From NCBI RefSeq assembly GCF_036014195.1, contig NZ_CP107918.1:5146001-5210000 (forward strand): a DNA stretch of 64,000 nucleotides, given 5' to 3'. This DNA is from Streptomyces sp. NBC_00442. Its GTDB lineage: Bacteria > Actinomycetota > Actinomycetes > Streptomycetales > Streptomycetaceae. Positions 19,609 to 27,130 of this stretch are shown in pieces; position 1 is the first letter of the stretch; every line of letters begins with the position of its first letter. The notes beneath the pieces are model-generated. The model made no database searches and was not told where the DNA came from. It saw nothing but the letters and a program-made list of their open reading frames with translations. The position numbers and the translations under genes are program-made.

Positions 19609-20589
19609 ATGACATTTCTGATCACTGGCGGCGCCGGATACATCGGTTCCCACGTCGTGAGGGCCATGACGTCGGCGGGCGAGAGCGTGGTCGTCCTCGA
19701 CGACCTCTCCACCGGTGACAAGGGCCGCGTGCCGCAGGACGTGCCGCTGGTGGTCGGCTCCGTCCTGGACCGCGAACTCCTCGACCGCACCTTCGCCGAG
19801 CACGCGATCACCGGCGTGGTGCACCTCGCGGGCAAGAAGCAGGTCGGGGAATCGGTCGAGATCCCGCTGCACTACTACCGCGAGAACGTGTTCGGCCTGA
19901 CCGTGCTCCTGGAGGCCGTCGCCGCCGCGGGCGTACGCACCTTCCTGTTCTCCTCCTCCGCCTCCGTGTACGGCATGCCGGACGTCGACCTCGTCACCGA
20001 GGACACCCCGTGCCTGCCGATGAGCCCGTACGGCGAGACCAAGCTGGCCGGCGAGTGGCTGGTGCGCGCCGCCGGAAAGGCGCACGGCATCTCCACCGGA
20101 TGCCTGCGCTACTTCAACGTGGCGGGCGCCGCCGCCCCCGAACTCGCCGACACCGGCATCTTCAACCTCGTACCGATGGTGTTCGAGAAGCTGGAGGACG
20201 GGCAGCCGCCGCGCATCTTCGGCGACGACTACACGACCCCCGACGGCACGTGTGTGCGCGACTACATCCACGTCGAGGACCTCGCCGACGCCCACCTGGC
20301 CGCCGCCCGCAAGCTCGCCGAGGCGGCGGAGGCCGGCGAGTACGGCGACCTGACGGTCAACATCGGCCGCGGCGAAGGCGTTTCGGTGCGCGAGATGGTC
20401 GACCTGATCAACGAGATCAGCGGCCGCGGCATCGCCCCCGAGGTCCATCCGCGCCGCGCGGGCGACCCGGCGCGCGTGGTCGCCTCCGCCGACCGCATCG
20501 CCGCCGAACTCGGCTGGAAGGCGCACCACGACGTGCGCTCGATGATCTCCTCCGCGTGGGACGGGTGGCGCCACCACCGCGACGGCTGA
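19609..20589 (+). CDS. galE: UDP-glucose 4-epimerase
   Basis: Interconverts UDP-glucose and UDP-galactose. Protein of 326 aa, extended SDR fold: the NAD-binding motif GGAGYIGSH at residues 7-15, the serine of SSSASVYG, the catalytic YGETK (Y141, K145) and YFNVAGA. ATG 19609 was chosen since MTFLITGGAGYIGSH is the normal N-terminus; the ribosome site is GAGGACGTG. It follows the glycosyltransferase by 16 bases, so the two are co-transcribed, and ends at a strong hairpin. Because neighbours are wall-polymer glycosyltransferases rather than galT/galK, its role here is likely supply of UDP-galactose (or a related hexose) for surface glycans rather than galactose catabolism. Confidence 0.94.
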   Translation: MTFLITGGAGYIGSHVVRAMTSAGESVVVLDDLSTGDKGRVPQDVPLVVGSVLDRELLDRTFAEHAITGVVHLAGKKQVGESVEIPLHYYRENVFGLTVLLEAVAAAGVRTFLFSSSASVYGMPDVDLVTEDTPCLPMSPYGETKLAGEWLVRAAGKAHGISTGCLRYFNVAGAAAPELADTGIFNLVPMVFEKLEDGQPPRIFGDDYTTPDGTCVRDYIHVEDLADAHLAAARKLAEAAEAGEYGDLTVNIGRGEGVSVREMVDLINEISGRGIAPEVHPRRAGDPARVVASADRIAAELGWKAHHDVRSMISSAWDGWRHHRDG

Positions 20590-20610
20590 CCCCGGCACGC
20601 ACACGACGAG

Positions 20611-20638
20611 AAAGGCCCCGCCGACCGGCGGGGCCTTT
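20611..20638. terminator. Bidirectional terminator between galE and a convergent glycosyltransferase gene
   Basis: AAAGGCCCCGCC and its perfect complement GGCGGGGCCTTT around GACC, with T-rich flanks on both strands. It lies between the stop of galE (+) and the stop of the minus-strand gene at 20666, so it serves both. Confidence 0.9.
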
Positions 20639-20665
20639 CTCGCGTGCGCCGAGCAGCCGGTGCGG

Positions 20666-22540
20666 TCAGCGTCCGCGCAGCACCCCGGCCGCCCTGCGGC
20701 GCACCTGGCGGACCAGCGGCACCGGCACGGTCAGCCGCACCGGTTCGCCGGAGGAGTCGGTCACCGCGAGGTCCCGGCTGAACCCGCCGGCGGCGAGCCG
20801 CAGACGCAGTTCCCAGGTGCCCGGTGCGGCCCCTTCGGCGGTGGCGCGGGCCGAGACGCGGCCGTGGGCGTCGACCTCGGTGGGCGTGGGGGCGGTCAGG
20901 GTGCGCCCGCCGGAGACCAGGAGCAGCCGGGCCTCGCCCGTGCCCGGCAGCCAGCCCGGCACCGTGACGCGGGCGGCGGCCTCGACCCGGCCGAAACGGG
21001 TGCGTGCGACCGTGCCCCGCGCCGTGGTGGGGAGCAGCTTGCGGGTGTCGCCGATGTCGAGGTTGAGGTGCTGATGGGCGACCGAGTGGAACAGCGCCGC
21101 CGCGCCGGGACCCGCCGCGCCCCGGTCGACGATGCGGGGCTCCGGCGAGACGTCGTAGTCGCTGCCCTCCGGCCGCGCCAGCCACGCCTCCTTGCGCAGC
21201 TCGCCCGCGCTCACCACGATCCGCATGCTCCATATGCCGTCCGGCAGCGGTTCGCCGTCCGCGGCCCGGCCGACGTCGACGGACAGCGTGTACGTGCCGT
21301 CGTCGGCGACATCGGCGGGCACCCAGTACGTGTAGCCCTGGCGGCGCAGCAGCACGCCGGCCCTCTGGCCCGCCGCGGGGATCTCGGCCAGCAGGGCGGA
21401 GCCGGTGAGCCGCAGCACCGGCCCGTCCCAGGCGTAGGAGTCGACCCGCTGGTTCAGCCGGACCCGGGTGGTGGTGTCGTAACAGGAGTCCGGGATCGCC
21501 CGCTCGGGGTCGCGGAAGTAGGGGTAGGCGGCGTACGCGCGGTCGCCCTCCAGGAGCGCCGGGGGCAGCGCGCCCTCGGTGTCGGCGCGGACGATCTCGG
21601 TGAGTTCGTCGAGCAGGCCGTTGCGCAGGCAGTGCACCCGCAGGCGCAGCCGCGGCGGCAGCGCCTCCACGATCGGCTCGGTGGTCCACTCGTCGAGCAG
21701 CACCCGGGCGGCGTCAGCGATCTCCTTGCGGCCCGCCTCGTCGCGGGCCAGGTAGGGCTCGGCGAACATGCTGAGGACCTCGCCGTGGAAGTGACGCTCC
21801 ATCAGTTTGTCCCGCTCGCGGCCGGCCGGCACCAGGTCGGCGAGGGTGCGCAGAATGCCGCCGACGAAGGCGAGTTGGTCGACCCAGTCGACGTCCTGGC
21901 TGCTGGCGTTGGTCCCGTCGCCGCGCCCTTCGAGGTAGTAGCAGTCATGGTTGGCGACGACGGAGATCTTCCGGGCGTGCAGCACCGCGGGGACGGCGAA
22001 GGCCACGTCCTCGTTGAGCAGCCGGTGCTCCGCGAACCGCAGCCCGTGCTTCTCGATCAGCGAGCGGCGCCACAGCTTGTACGGGGCCAGCGTCCAGTAC
22101 ACGGGCGAGTCGTAGAGGCTGACCTCGGGGCTCGTGGTCCGGAACTCCACCGGCGCGGTCCGGCCGACGCCCACGATCCGGCCGTACACGACGTCCGAGT
22201 CCTCGCGGTCGGCCATCGCGACCATCCGACGCAGGGCGTCCCGGCCGAGGTAGTCGTCGGAGTCGAGGAAGAAGAGGTAGGTGCCGCGGGCCATCGTGAT
22301 GCCCACGTTGCGGGGCTTGCCCGCGCCGCCGGAGGGCTCCTGGTGGACCACCCGGACGTTGTCGTGGGCGCGCGCCCACGCATCGAGCCAGTCGCCGCTG
22401 CCGTCCGACGAACCGTCGTCCACCGCGATCACTTCGAGCTTGCGCCGCCCGAGGGTCTGGGCCTCGACGGACTCCAGGCAACGCTCCAGGTATCGCAGAG
22501 TGTTGTGCACCGGGACGATCACGGTAACAACGGGGTCCAT
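20666..22540 (-). CDS. Family 2 glycosyltransferase with C-terminal wall-polymer-type domains
   Basis: Protein of about 624 aa. GT-A motifs: VVTVIVPVHNTLRYLERC at the N-terminus, VIAVDDGSSDGSGDWLD, GGAGKPRNVGI and FFLDSDDYL. The layout (N-terminal GT2 of about 320 residues, then a long beta-rich part in which YDTTTRVRLNQRV and YTYWVPADV stand out) resembles TarS/TarP-like enzymes that decorate wall teichoic acid, although the acceptor is unknown. ATG 22540 has GAGGA nine bases ahead; GTG 22546 is the alternative. It is convergent with galE, and the upstream DNA contains an AT-rich run (22616-22632) exceptional for this genome that may hold the promoter. It is the third GT2 paralogue of the cluster. 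Confidence 0.85.
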   Translation of the reverse strand: MDPVVTVIVPVHNTLRYLERCLESVEAQTLGRRKLEVIAVDDGSSDGSGDWLDAWARAHDNVRVVHQEPSGGAGKPRNVGITMARGTYLFFLDSDDYLGRDALRRMVAMADREDSDVVYGRIVGVGRTAPVEFRTTSPEVSLYDSPVYWTLAPYKLWRRSLIEKHGLRFAEHRLLNEDVAFAVPAVLHARKISVVANHDCYYLEGRGDGTNASSQDVDWVDQLAFVGGILRTLADLVPAGRERDKLMERHFHGEVLSMFAEPYLARDEAGRKEIADAARVLLDEWTTEPIVEALPPRLRLRVHCLRNGLLDELTEIVRADTEGALPPALLEGDRAYAAYPYFRDPERAIPDSCYDTTTRVRLNQRVDSYAWDGPVLRLTGSALLAEIPAAGQRAGVLLRRQGYTYWVPADVADDGTYTLSVDVGRAADGEPLPDGIWSMRIVVSAGELRKEAWLARPEGSDYDVSPEPRIVDRGAAGPGAAALFHSVAHQHLNLDIGDTRKLLPTTARGTVARTRFGRVEAAARVTVPGWLPGTGEARLLLVSGGRTLTAPTPTEVDAHGRVSARATAEGAAPGTWELRLRLAAGGFSRDLAVTDSSGEPVRLTVPVPLVRQVRRRAAGVLRGR

Positions 22541-22615
22541 CGGCACACATCCTCGACTGGAAGCACGACTGCGGGACGCCACGGCCGCGGGTCGCGGTGC
22601 CGGTACGCCGATACA

Positions 22616-22632
22616 GCTTTTCTTTTTTATTG
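22616..22632. promoter_or_regulatory. AT-rich tract upstream of a minus-strand glycosyltransferase gene
   Basis: On the minus strand this reads AATAAAAAAGAAAAAGC, 76 bases ahead of ATG 22540. A 17-base block with only two or three G/C is very rare in DNA of this composition. It could be an UP-like promoter element, a regulator site, or the U-run of a terminator for a plus-strand transcript. Confidence 0.4.
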
Positions 22633-22708
22633 GACGACGTGTGGGGGAGCTGTGTCAAAGGGGTGTGAGTATTCCGCCTGTGTGGGTTCTTCGCAGGTGA
22701 GGGCGGCG

Positions 22709-22745
22709 AAAGGCCCCGGCACACACACCGTGTGCCGGGGCCTTT
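22709..22745. terminator. Strong 16-bp hairpin terminator
   Basis: AAAGGCCCCGGCACAC and its exact complement GTGTGCCGGGGCCTTT enclose ACACC. It lies 51 bases beyond the stop of the minus-strand GT4 gene (22796) and so ends the TagF-GT4 operon. It also insulates the next minus-strand gene. Confidence 0.9.
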
Positions 22746-22795
22746 TCGATCAGTGGCCGCGCCCGTCGGGGCGCCACCGCGTGCCGCGGTGGACT

Positions 22796-23962
22796 TCAGC
22801 GCTCCAGGAAGGTGAAGAGCTCCTCCCAGCGCCGGACGATCTCCTCGGTCCGGTACCGCTGGATGTTCTCGCGGGCCGCGTCGCCGAGCCGGTCGCGCAG
22901 CTCCTGGTCGCCGAGGAGGCTGTCCAGACGGCGGGCGAAGGCGAGCGTGTTGCCGGGCGGCGCGAGCAGGCCGTCCTCGCCGTCCCTGATGATCTCGCGG
23001 ATTCCCGGGGCGACGTCGAAGGCCACGCACGGCACCCCCGTCGCCATCGCTTCCAGGAGGGACAGCGGGAAGCCTTCGCCGCGCGAGGCCAGGGTGAAGA
23101 CCGAGCCGTCCCGCAGCGCGGCCGCCGGGTCGTCGGTGCGGCCCATCCACTCCACCGAGCCGTCGAGACCGAGCTCCGTGCACTGGCGGCGCAGCGCCGC
23201 CTCGTCGGAGCCGTTGCCGTACACGCGCAGCGTCCAGCCCGGGTGGAGCGGGGCCACCTCGGACCAGGCGTCCAGGAGCAGGTCGGTGCCCTTCTCCTCG
23301 TGGAGGCGGCCGATGCTCACCACGTGCTTGCCGGTGCGCGGCGACGGCGTCCCGGGGAAGAACGGCAGCGGGTTGGGCATGAAGTCGACGTTGTCGAGCC
23401 TTTGCTGGGCCCACAGGTCGGCGTCCTCGCGGGTCAGCGCGAGCAGCCGGTCGACGCCGCCGTAGTACCGCTTGACGCGGCCGAACCGGGAGGACTTGCG
23501 GCACGCCTCGAACGACTCGTGCGTCATGCCGATGACGGTGACCGAGGAGGTGTCGGCGAGCGCCACCCACTCCATCGCCCACACCTGCGTGACGATGACG
23601 ACCGCGCCGGGCCTGGCCCGGCGGAACATCCGGGTCAGCTTGGCGGCCTGCTCGTGCATGGCCGCGGTGCGGGCGGCGCGGCGCCGGTGGTCGGCCACGT
23701 TCAGCTTGCCCTTGATGCCGCGCGGCCCCGGCACCGACGGCGGGTGCACGTCGTACAGCGTCGTCGTCCCGTACGGCAGGTCGTCGCCGAGGTCGAAAGG
23801 GTGCGAGGGCGGCGTGATGCCCACGATGTGCACCAGGTTGCCGCGGGCCGCGAAGAGCCGGGCCATCTGGTGCGACCAGGTCGCGACGCCGCCCAGCTCG
23901 TTGACGGCGTTGGAGACGAAGAAGATGTCACGGCCGCCGTCCTTGGCGGGCTGCTCGGTCAC
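22796..23962 (-). CDS. Family 4 glycosyltransferase
   Basis: Retaining GT-B enzyme of 388 aa. The N-terminal domain opens DIFFVSNAVNELGGVATWSHQM, the glycine loop of GT4 acceptors. The C-terminal domain has VVSIGRLHEEKGTDLLLDAW and the family signature EGFPLSLLEAMATGVPCVAF (E-x7-E nucleotide-sugar site). No membrane segment is seen. The GTG start overlaps the stop of the upstream GT2-TagF gene by four bases (GTGA), so the two are translationally coupled and probably act on the same polymer. Donor and acceptor cannot be told from sequence. It ends before a strong terminator. Confidence 0.9.
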   Translation of the reverse strand: MTEQPAKDGGRDIFFVSNAVNELGGVATWSHQMARLFAARGNLVHIVGITPPSHPFDLGDDLPYGTTTLYDVHPPSVPGPRGIKGKLNVADHRRRAARTAAMHEQAAKLTRMFRRARPGAVVIVTQVWAMEWVALADTSSVTVIGMTHESFEACRKSSRFGRVKRYYGGVDRLLALTREDADLWAQQRLDNVDFMPNPLPFFPGTPSPRTGKHVVSIGRLHEEKGTDLLLDAWSEVAPLHPGWTLRVYGNGSDEAALRRQCTELGLDGSVEWMGRTDDPAAALRDGSVFTLASRGEGFPLSLLEAMATGVPCVAFDVAPGIREIIRDGEDGLLAPPGNTLAFARRLDSLLGDQELRDRLGDAARENIQRYRTEEIVRRWEELFTFLER

Positions 23963-26823
23963 TTGCCGCTCCCGGGTGTGAAGAACTTGGCGACGATGCT
24001 CTGGGCCGCGGTGCCCTGGTCGTACTCGCCGAACTCGGCCGTGAAGCGCTCGCGCGCCGCGGCGTACTCGGTGTCCGCCGCCTTGAGCCCCTCCACCGCC
24101 GCGAACAGCTCGCCCTCGGTGGCGACGACCGGTCCCGGCGCCTTGTCGCGCAGGTCGAAGTAAGTGCCCCGGCTCTCGTCGGCGTACTCGTCGTAGTCGT
24201 ACGCGAAGAAGACCATCGGGCGGTCCAGGAGCGCGTAGTCGAACATCAGCGACGAGTAGTCGGTGATCAGGCCGTCGGCGAGGACCAGCAGCGGCGAGAT
24301 GTCGTAGCCGCTGGACACGTCGATCACCTTGCCGCGCACCGACGGCGGCAGGACGACCTGGTTGAGGTAGTGCGAGCGGATCAGCAGCGTGTACTCGTCG
24401 CCGAAGCGCTCGGCGAACGCCTCGACGTCGAAGGGCAGCTCGAAGCGGCGCACCGCGCCCTGCGGCGTGGCCCGGAACGTCGGCGCGTACAGCAGGACCT
24501 TCTTGGCCGGGTCGATCTTCAGGGCCTCGGCGACGGGGCCGCGCTCGCGCTCACCGGAAGCGGACTCCGCCTCGCGGGCCTTGACCAGCTCGTCGTTGCG
24601 CGGATAACCGGCGCGCAGCAGCCTCTCCTCGCGCAGCCGGAAGCCGCGGGCGAGGGTGCGCACGTCGTGCTCGGAGCGGACGAGGAAGTGGTCGAAACGG
24701 TCCAGGGCCCTTTGGTGGCGCTCCCGCTCGCCACGGCCGAGCACCTTCATCTGCGGCAGGTCGAAGCCCATCCGCTTGAGCGCGCTGCCGTGCCAGGTCT
24801 GGATGTACGTGGTGCCCGCCCGCTTGGCCAGCGACGCCGGGAAGCCCTGGTTGTCGATCCAGAACTCGGCCTGCGCCAGCGCCCGCAGATAGGCGTAGCT
24901 CCAGCGCCGCACCAGCGTGGCGTCCTTGGGGAAGCCGGCCGGCTTGCTGCCCTCGTAGGACCAGACGGCCTCGAAGTCGACGCCCTGGCGGCGCATCTCG
25001 TCGTAGATCGCCTTCGGGCTGTCGCTGAACTGCTTGCCCATGTGGCTCTCGAAGACCACCAGACCCTTGCGGATCGGCAGCTTGCTGAGCACCTCGTCGT
25101 AGACCCGGACCTTGGTGGCGCCCGAGCTGAGGTCCTTCTTCGCCCGGCGGGCCTTGCGCAGGCCCTTCTTGGCGACGCCGGCGGCCTTGCTGCGCAGCGC
25201 CTCCTCGATCAGGCCCTGGGCGCGCACGGTCGCCGCGCCCTGGGCCGTCAGGACGTAACTCAGGTTGCCCTTCTTGGAGACCGAGGGCTCGATGCGGTCG
25301 GAGACGAGACGGGTCAGCCGGGGCCGCACGTGGAGCGGGTGCCCGCTGTTCACGTCGATGCTGCCGGCCGAGACGCGCGTGGCGACCGCGTCACCGTCGA
25401 TGTCCAGGTTGAGCCACACGTCCCAGACCACGTCGATGATGCCCAGCGGGCGCAGCTTGCGGGCGATGTCCGCCTCCGCCTTCCAGTCCAGCGTGCGCCC
25501 CGCGTGGGTCAGCGAGGTGAGCGGGAAGTGGAAGGACTGCAGGCTGGTGCGGCGGGCCCGGAACTCCAGGGAGCCGCGCAGCTCGGCCGTGGGCTTGACG
25601 CGGCCCAGCGGGTTGACCACCGAGCCGCCGAGCCGGACCTTGCCGTGGCCGTCGTCGGCGTAGGAGGTGAGCCGGTTGCCCAGGGACAGCTTGGCCAGCG
25701 GGCGGGTGTGGTACCCGGCGTCGGTGACGTCGAGGATGCGGGCGCCGTCCGGGTCGTCGAGGTGCTCGCCGCACCAGTAGACGCGGCCGTTCTTCTCCAC
25801 CAGCGGGGCGGTCAGCTTCCCCGGGCTGATGAGGGCGTCCGCCGCCGGCATCAGGTTGGCCCAGTCCTCCTGGCCCAGCAGATACGCGCAGATCGCCTGG
25901 ATGGGCTGGACCTCGGCGTAGGCCTGCGGCGAGATGGTCGCCAGATAGCTGTTGGCGAGCTCGGCGAACTCGTGCCGGTACTCGTTGTCGAGCAGCGGGA
26001 GATCGCGCAGATGGAGGACGAGGTCGTGCTTGAGGAACTTGACGTCCTTGCGGAACTTGAGGTCGTCGTAGCCCTTCGAGTCGAGCAGGTCGTCGACGCG
26101 CCGGTGGATCTCCATACGGTGCACGAAGTTGGCGATCTCGTGCCGCCGGTTGCTGATCGACTTCGCCGCGGAGTTCTCCACGACGTTCCAGAAGTACACG
26201 TGGTTGGGGATCAGCGTGATCCGGCGGGCCGCGACATAGGCCTGCGCCGAGAACAGCAGGTCCTCGTAATGGATGCCGACCGGGAAGGTCAGCTCCTGTT
26301 CGAGCAGGAACTCACGCCGGTAGCACTTGTTCGTGGACAGGGTGTCGAAGACCAGCAGGTCCGGCATCTCGGTGATCGATTCGAGCGTCCGGGTCGCCGA
26401 GTAGATCCACGGATACCACTCGACGGTCTTGCCGTGGCGGCTGTCGACGTGGACGCGGACGCACATGCCGGAGACGAGGTCGGCCCCGGTGCGCTCGGCC
26501 GCGGCGACCATGTTCCGGCAGGCGTTCTCTTCCAGGACGTCGTCGCTGTCGAGGAATATCACGTACGTGCCGAGGGCCTCGGAGATGCCGTGGTTGCGCG
26601 GTGCCCCGCAGCCGCCGCTGTTCTGCGGCAGCTGGAATGCCCGGACCCGTCCGGGGTTGGCGGCCTGGAGCTCCTGCGCGACCTGGAAGGAGCGGTCCTT
26701 GCTGCAGTCGTCGACGATCAGGACCTCGACGCTCTTGTGGGTCTGGTCCAACACGGACTGGACGGCCGTCGGCAGTCGATCGGCATCGTTGTAGACGATG
26801 ACGATCACGGAGACGTCAGGCAC
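23959..26823 (-). CDS. GT2-TagF fusion: glycosyltransferase plus CDP-glycerol:poly(glycerophosphate) glycerophosphotransferase-type domain
   Basis: Protein of about 954 aa, cytoplasmic, peripheral membrane by family. Residues 1-300 form a GT2 domain (VSVIVIVYNDADRLPTAVQS, VLIVDDCSKD, NSGGCGAPRNHGI, FLDSDDVL). Residues 300-560 are a linker with beta-rich parts and a Lys/Arg-rich patch (KKGLRKARRAKKD). Residues about 570-950 are a TagF-type domain with QTWHGSALKRMGFD and LITDYSSLMFDYALLDRP, the conserved His- and Asp/Ser-containing motifs of glycerol- and ribitol-phosphate polymerases. GTG 26823 has GAGG five bases ahead; GTG 26829 overlaps that site. It heads an operon with the GT4 gene. Inferred role: polymerisation and glycosylation of a teichoic-acid-like wall polymer. 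Confidence 0.88.
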   Translation of the reverse strand: MPDVSVIVIVYNDADRLPTAVQSVLDQTHKSVEVLIVDDCSKDRSFQVAQELQAANPGRVRAFQLPQNSGGCGAPRNHGISEALGTYVIFLDSDDVLEENACRNMVAAAERTGADLVSGMCVRVHVDSRHGKTVEWYPWIYSATRTLESITEMPDLLVFDTLSTNKCYRREFLLEQELTFPVGIHYEDLLFSAQAYVAARRITLIPNHVYFWNVVENSAAKSISNRRHEIANFVHRMEIHRRVDDLLDSKGYDDLKFRKDVKFLKHDLVLHLRDLPLLDNEYRHEFAELANSYLATISPQAYAEVQPIQAICAYLLGQEDWANLMPAADALISPGKLTAPLVEKNGRVYWCGEHLDDPDGARILDVTDAGYHTRPLAKLSLGNRLTSYADDGHGKVRLGGSVVNPLGRVKPTAELRGSLEFRARRTSLQSFHFPLTSLTHAGRTLDWKAEADIARKLRPLGIIDVVWDVWLNLDIDGDAVATRVSAGSIDVNSGHPLHVRPRLTRLVSDRIEPSVSKKGNLSYVLTAQGAATVRAQGLIEEALRSKAAGVAKKGLRKARRAKKDLSSGATKVRVYDEVLSKLPIRKGLVVFESHMGKQFSDSPKAIYDEMRRQGVDFEAVWSYEGSKPAGFPKDATLVRRWSYAYLRALAQAEFWIDNQGFPASLAKRAGTTYIQTWHGSALKRMGFDLPQMKVLGRGERERHQRALDRFDHFLVRSEHDVRTLARGFRLREERLLRAGYPRNDELVKAREAESASGERERGPVAEALKIDPAKKVLLYAPTFRATPQGAVRRFELPFDVEAFAERFGDEYTLLIRSHYLNQVVLPPSVRGKVIDVSSGYDISPLLVLADGLITDYSSLMFDYALLDRPMVFFAYDYDEYADESRGTYFDLRDKAPGPVVATEGELFAAVEGLKAADTEYAAARERFTAEFGEYDQGTAAQSIVAKFFTPGSGK

Positions 26824-27130
26824 TGGCACCTCAATCCATTTGCGCTCATGGCATGCGGTTCAACGCTACCTGGTGCGGGGGCCCCTCAAAGCAGCCGCCC
26901 ACGGGGGCGCCGGACCGCTCCGGCCGGGATGTCCGCGCCCATCGGCACCGTTCTTTACGCAAATGTGAAGAGGGCCGGGCAACCGGCGGCGCGCCGAGCG
27001 CATCTCCCCAAGGGGCGAGACCATGGCCCGCTCGCCCACCGGAAACGTCATACTTCACCTCGAACCCATGGCTGGCACGCCAGGATGCGGCGGGCGAAGT
27101 GGACACACGGCGAGCGAACGAGAAGGCACG
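26824..27130. other. Divergent intergenic region between the TagF and YfhO operons
   Basis: About 300 bases hold the divergent promoters of the two glycopolymer operons. Apart from the minus-strand promoter candidate, the AT-richer block TTCTTTACGCAAATGTGAAG near 26960 and CATACTTCACC near 27048 are possible plus-strand promoter or operator elements. No gene is supported. Confidence 0.5.
26863..26890 (-). promoter_or_regulatory. Candidate promoter of the GT2-TagF operon
   Basis: On the minus strand TTTGAG and TAGCGT are separated by 16 bases. The -10-like box is about 40 bases ahead of GTG 26823, giving a short leader that contains the GAGG ribosome site. Confidence 0.5.

Noticed and set aside
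19609-20589. galE as part of a galactose catabolic operon
   Set aside because: No galT or galK nearby; the neighbours are surface-glycan genes.
20660-24163. A 1167-codon forward frame over the glycosyltransferase genes
   Set aside because: Shadow of two minus-strand genes with proper GT motifs; it crosses their intergenic terminator.
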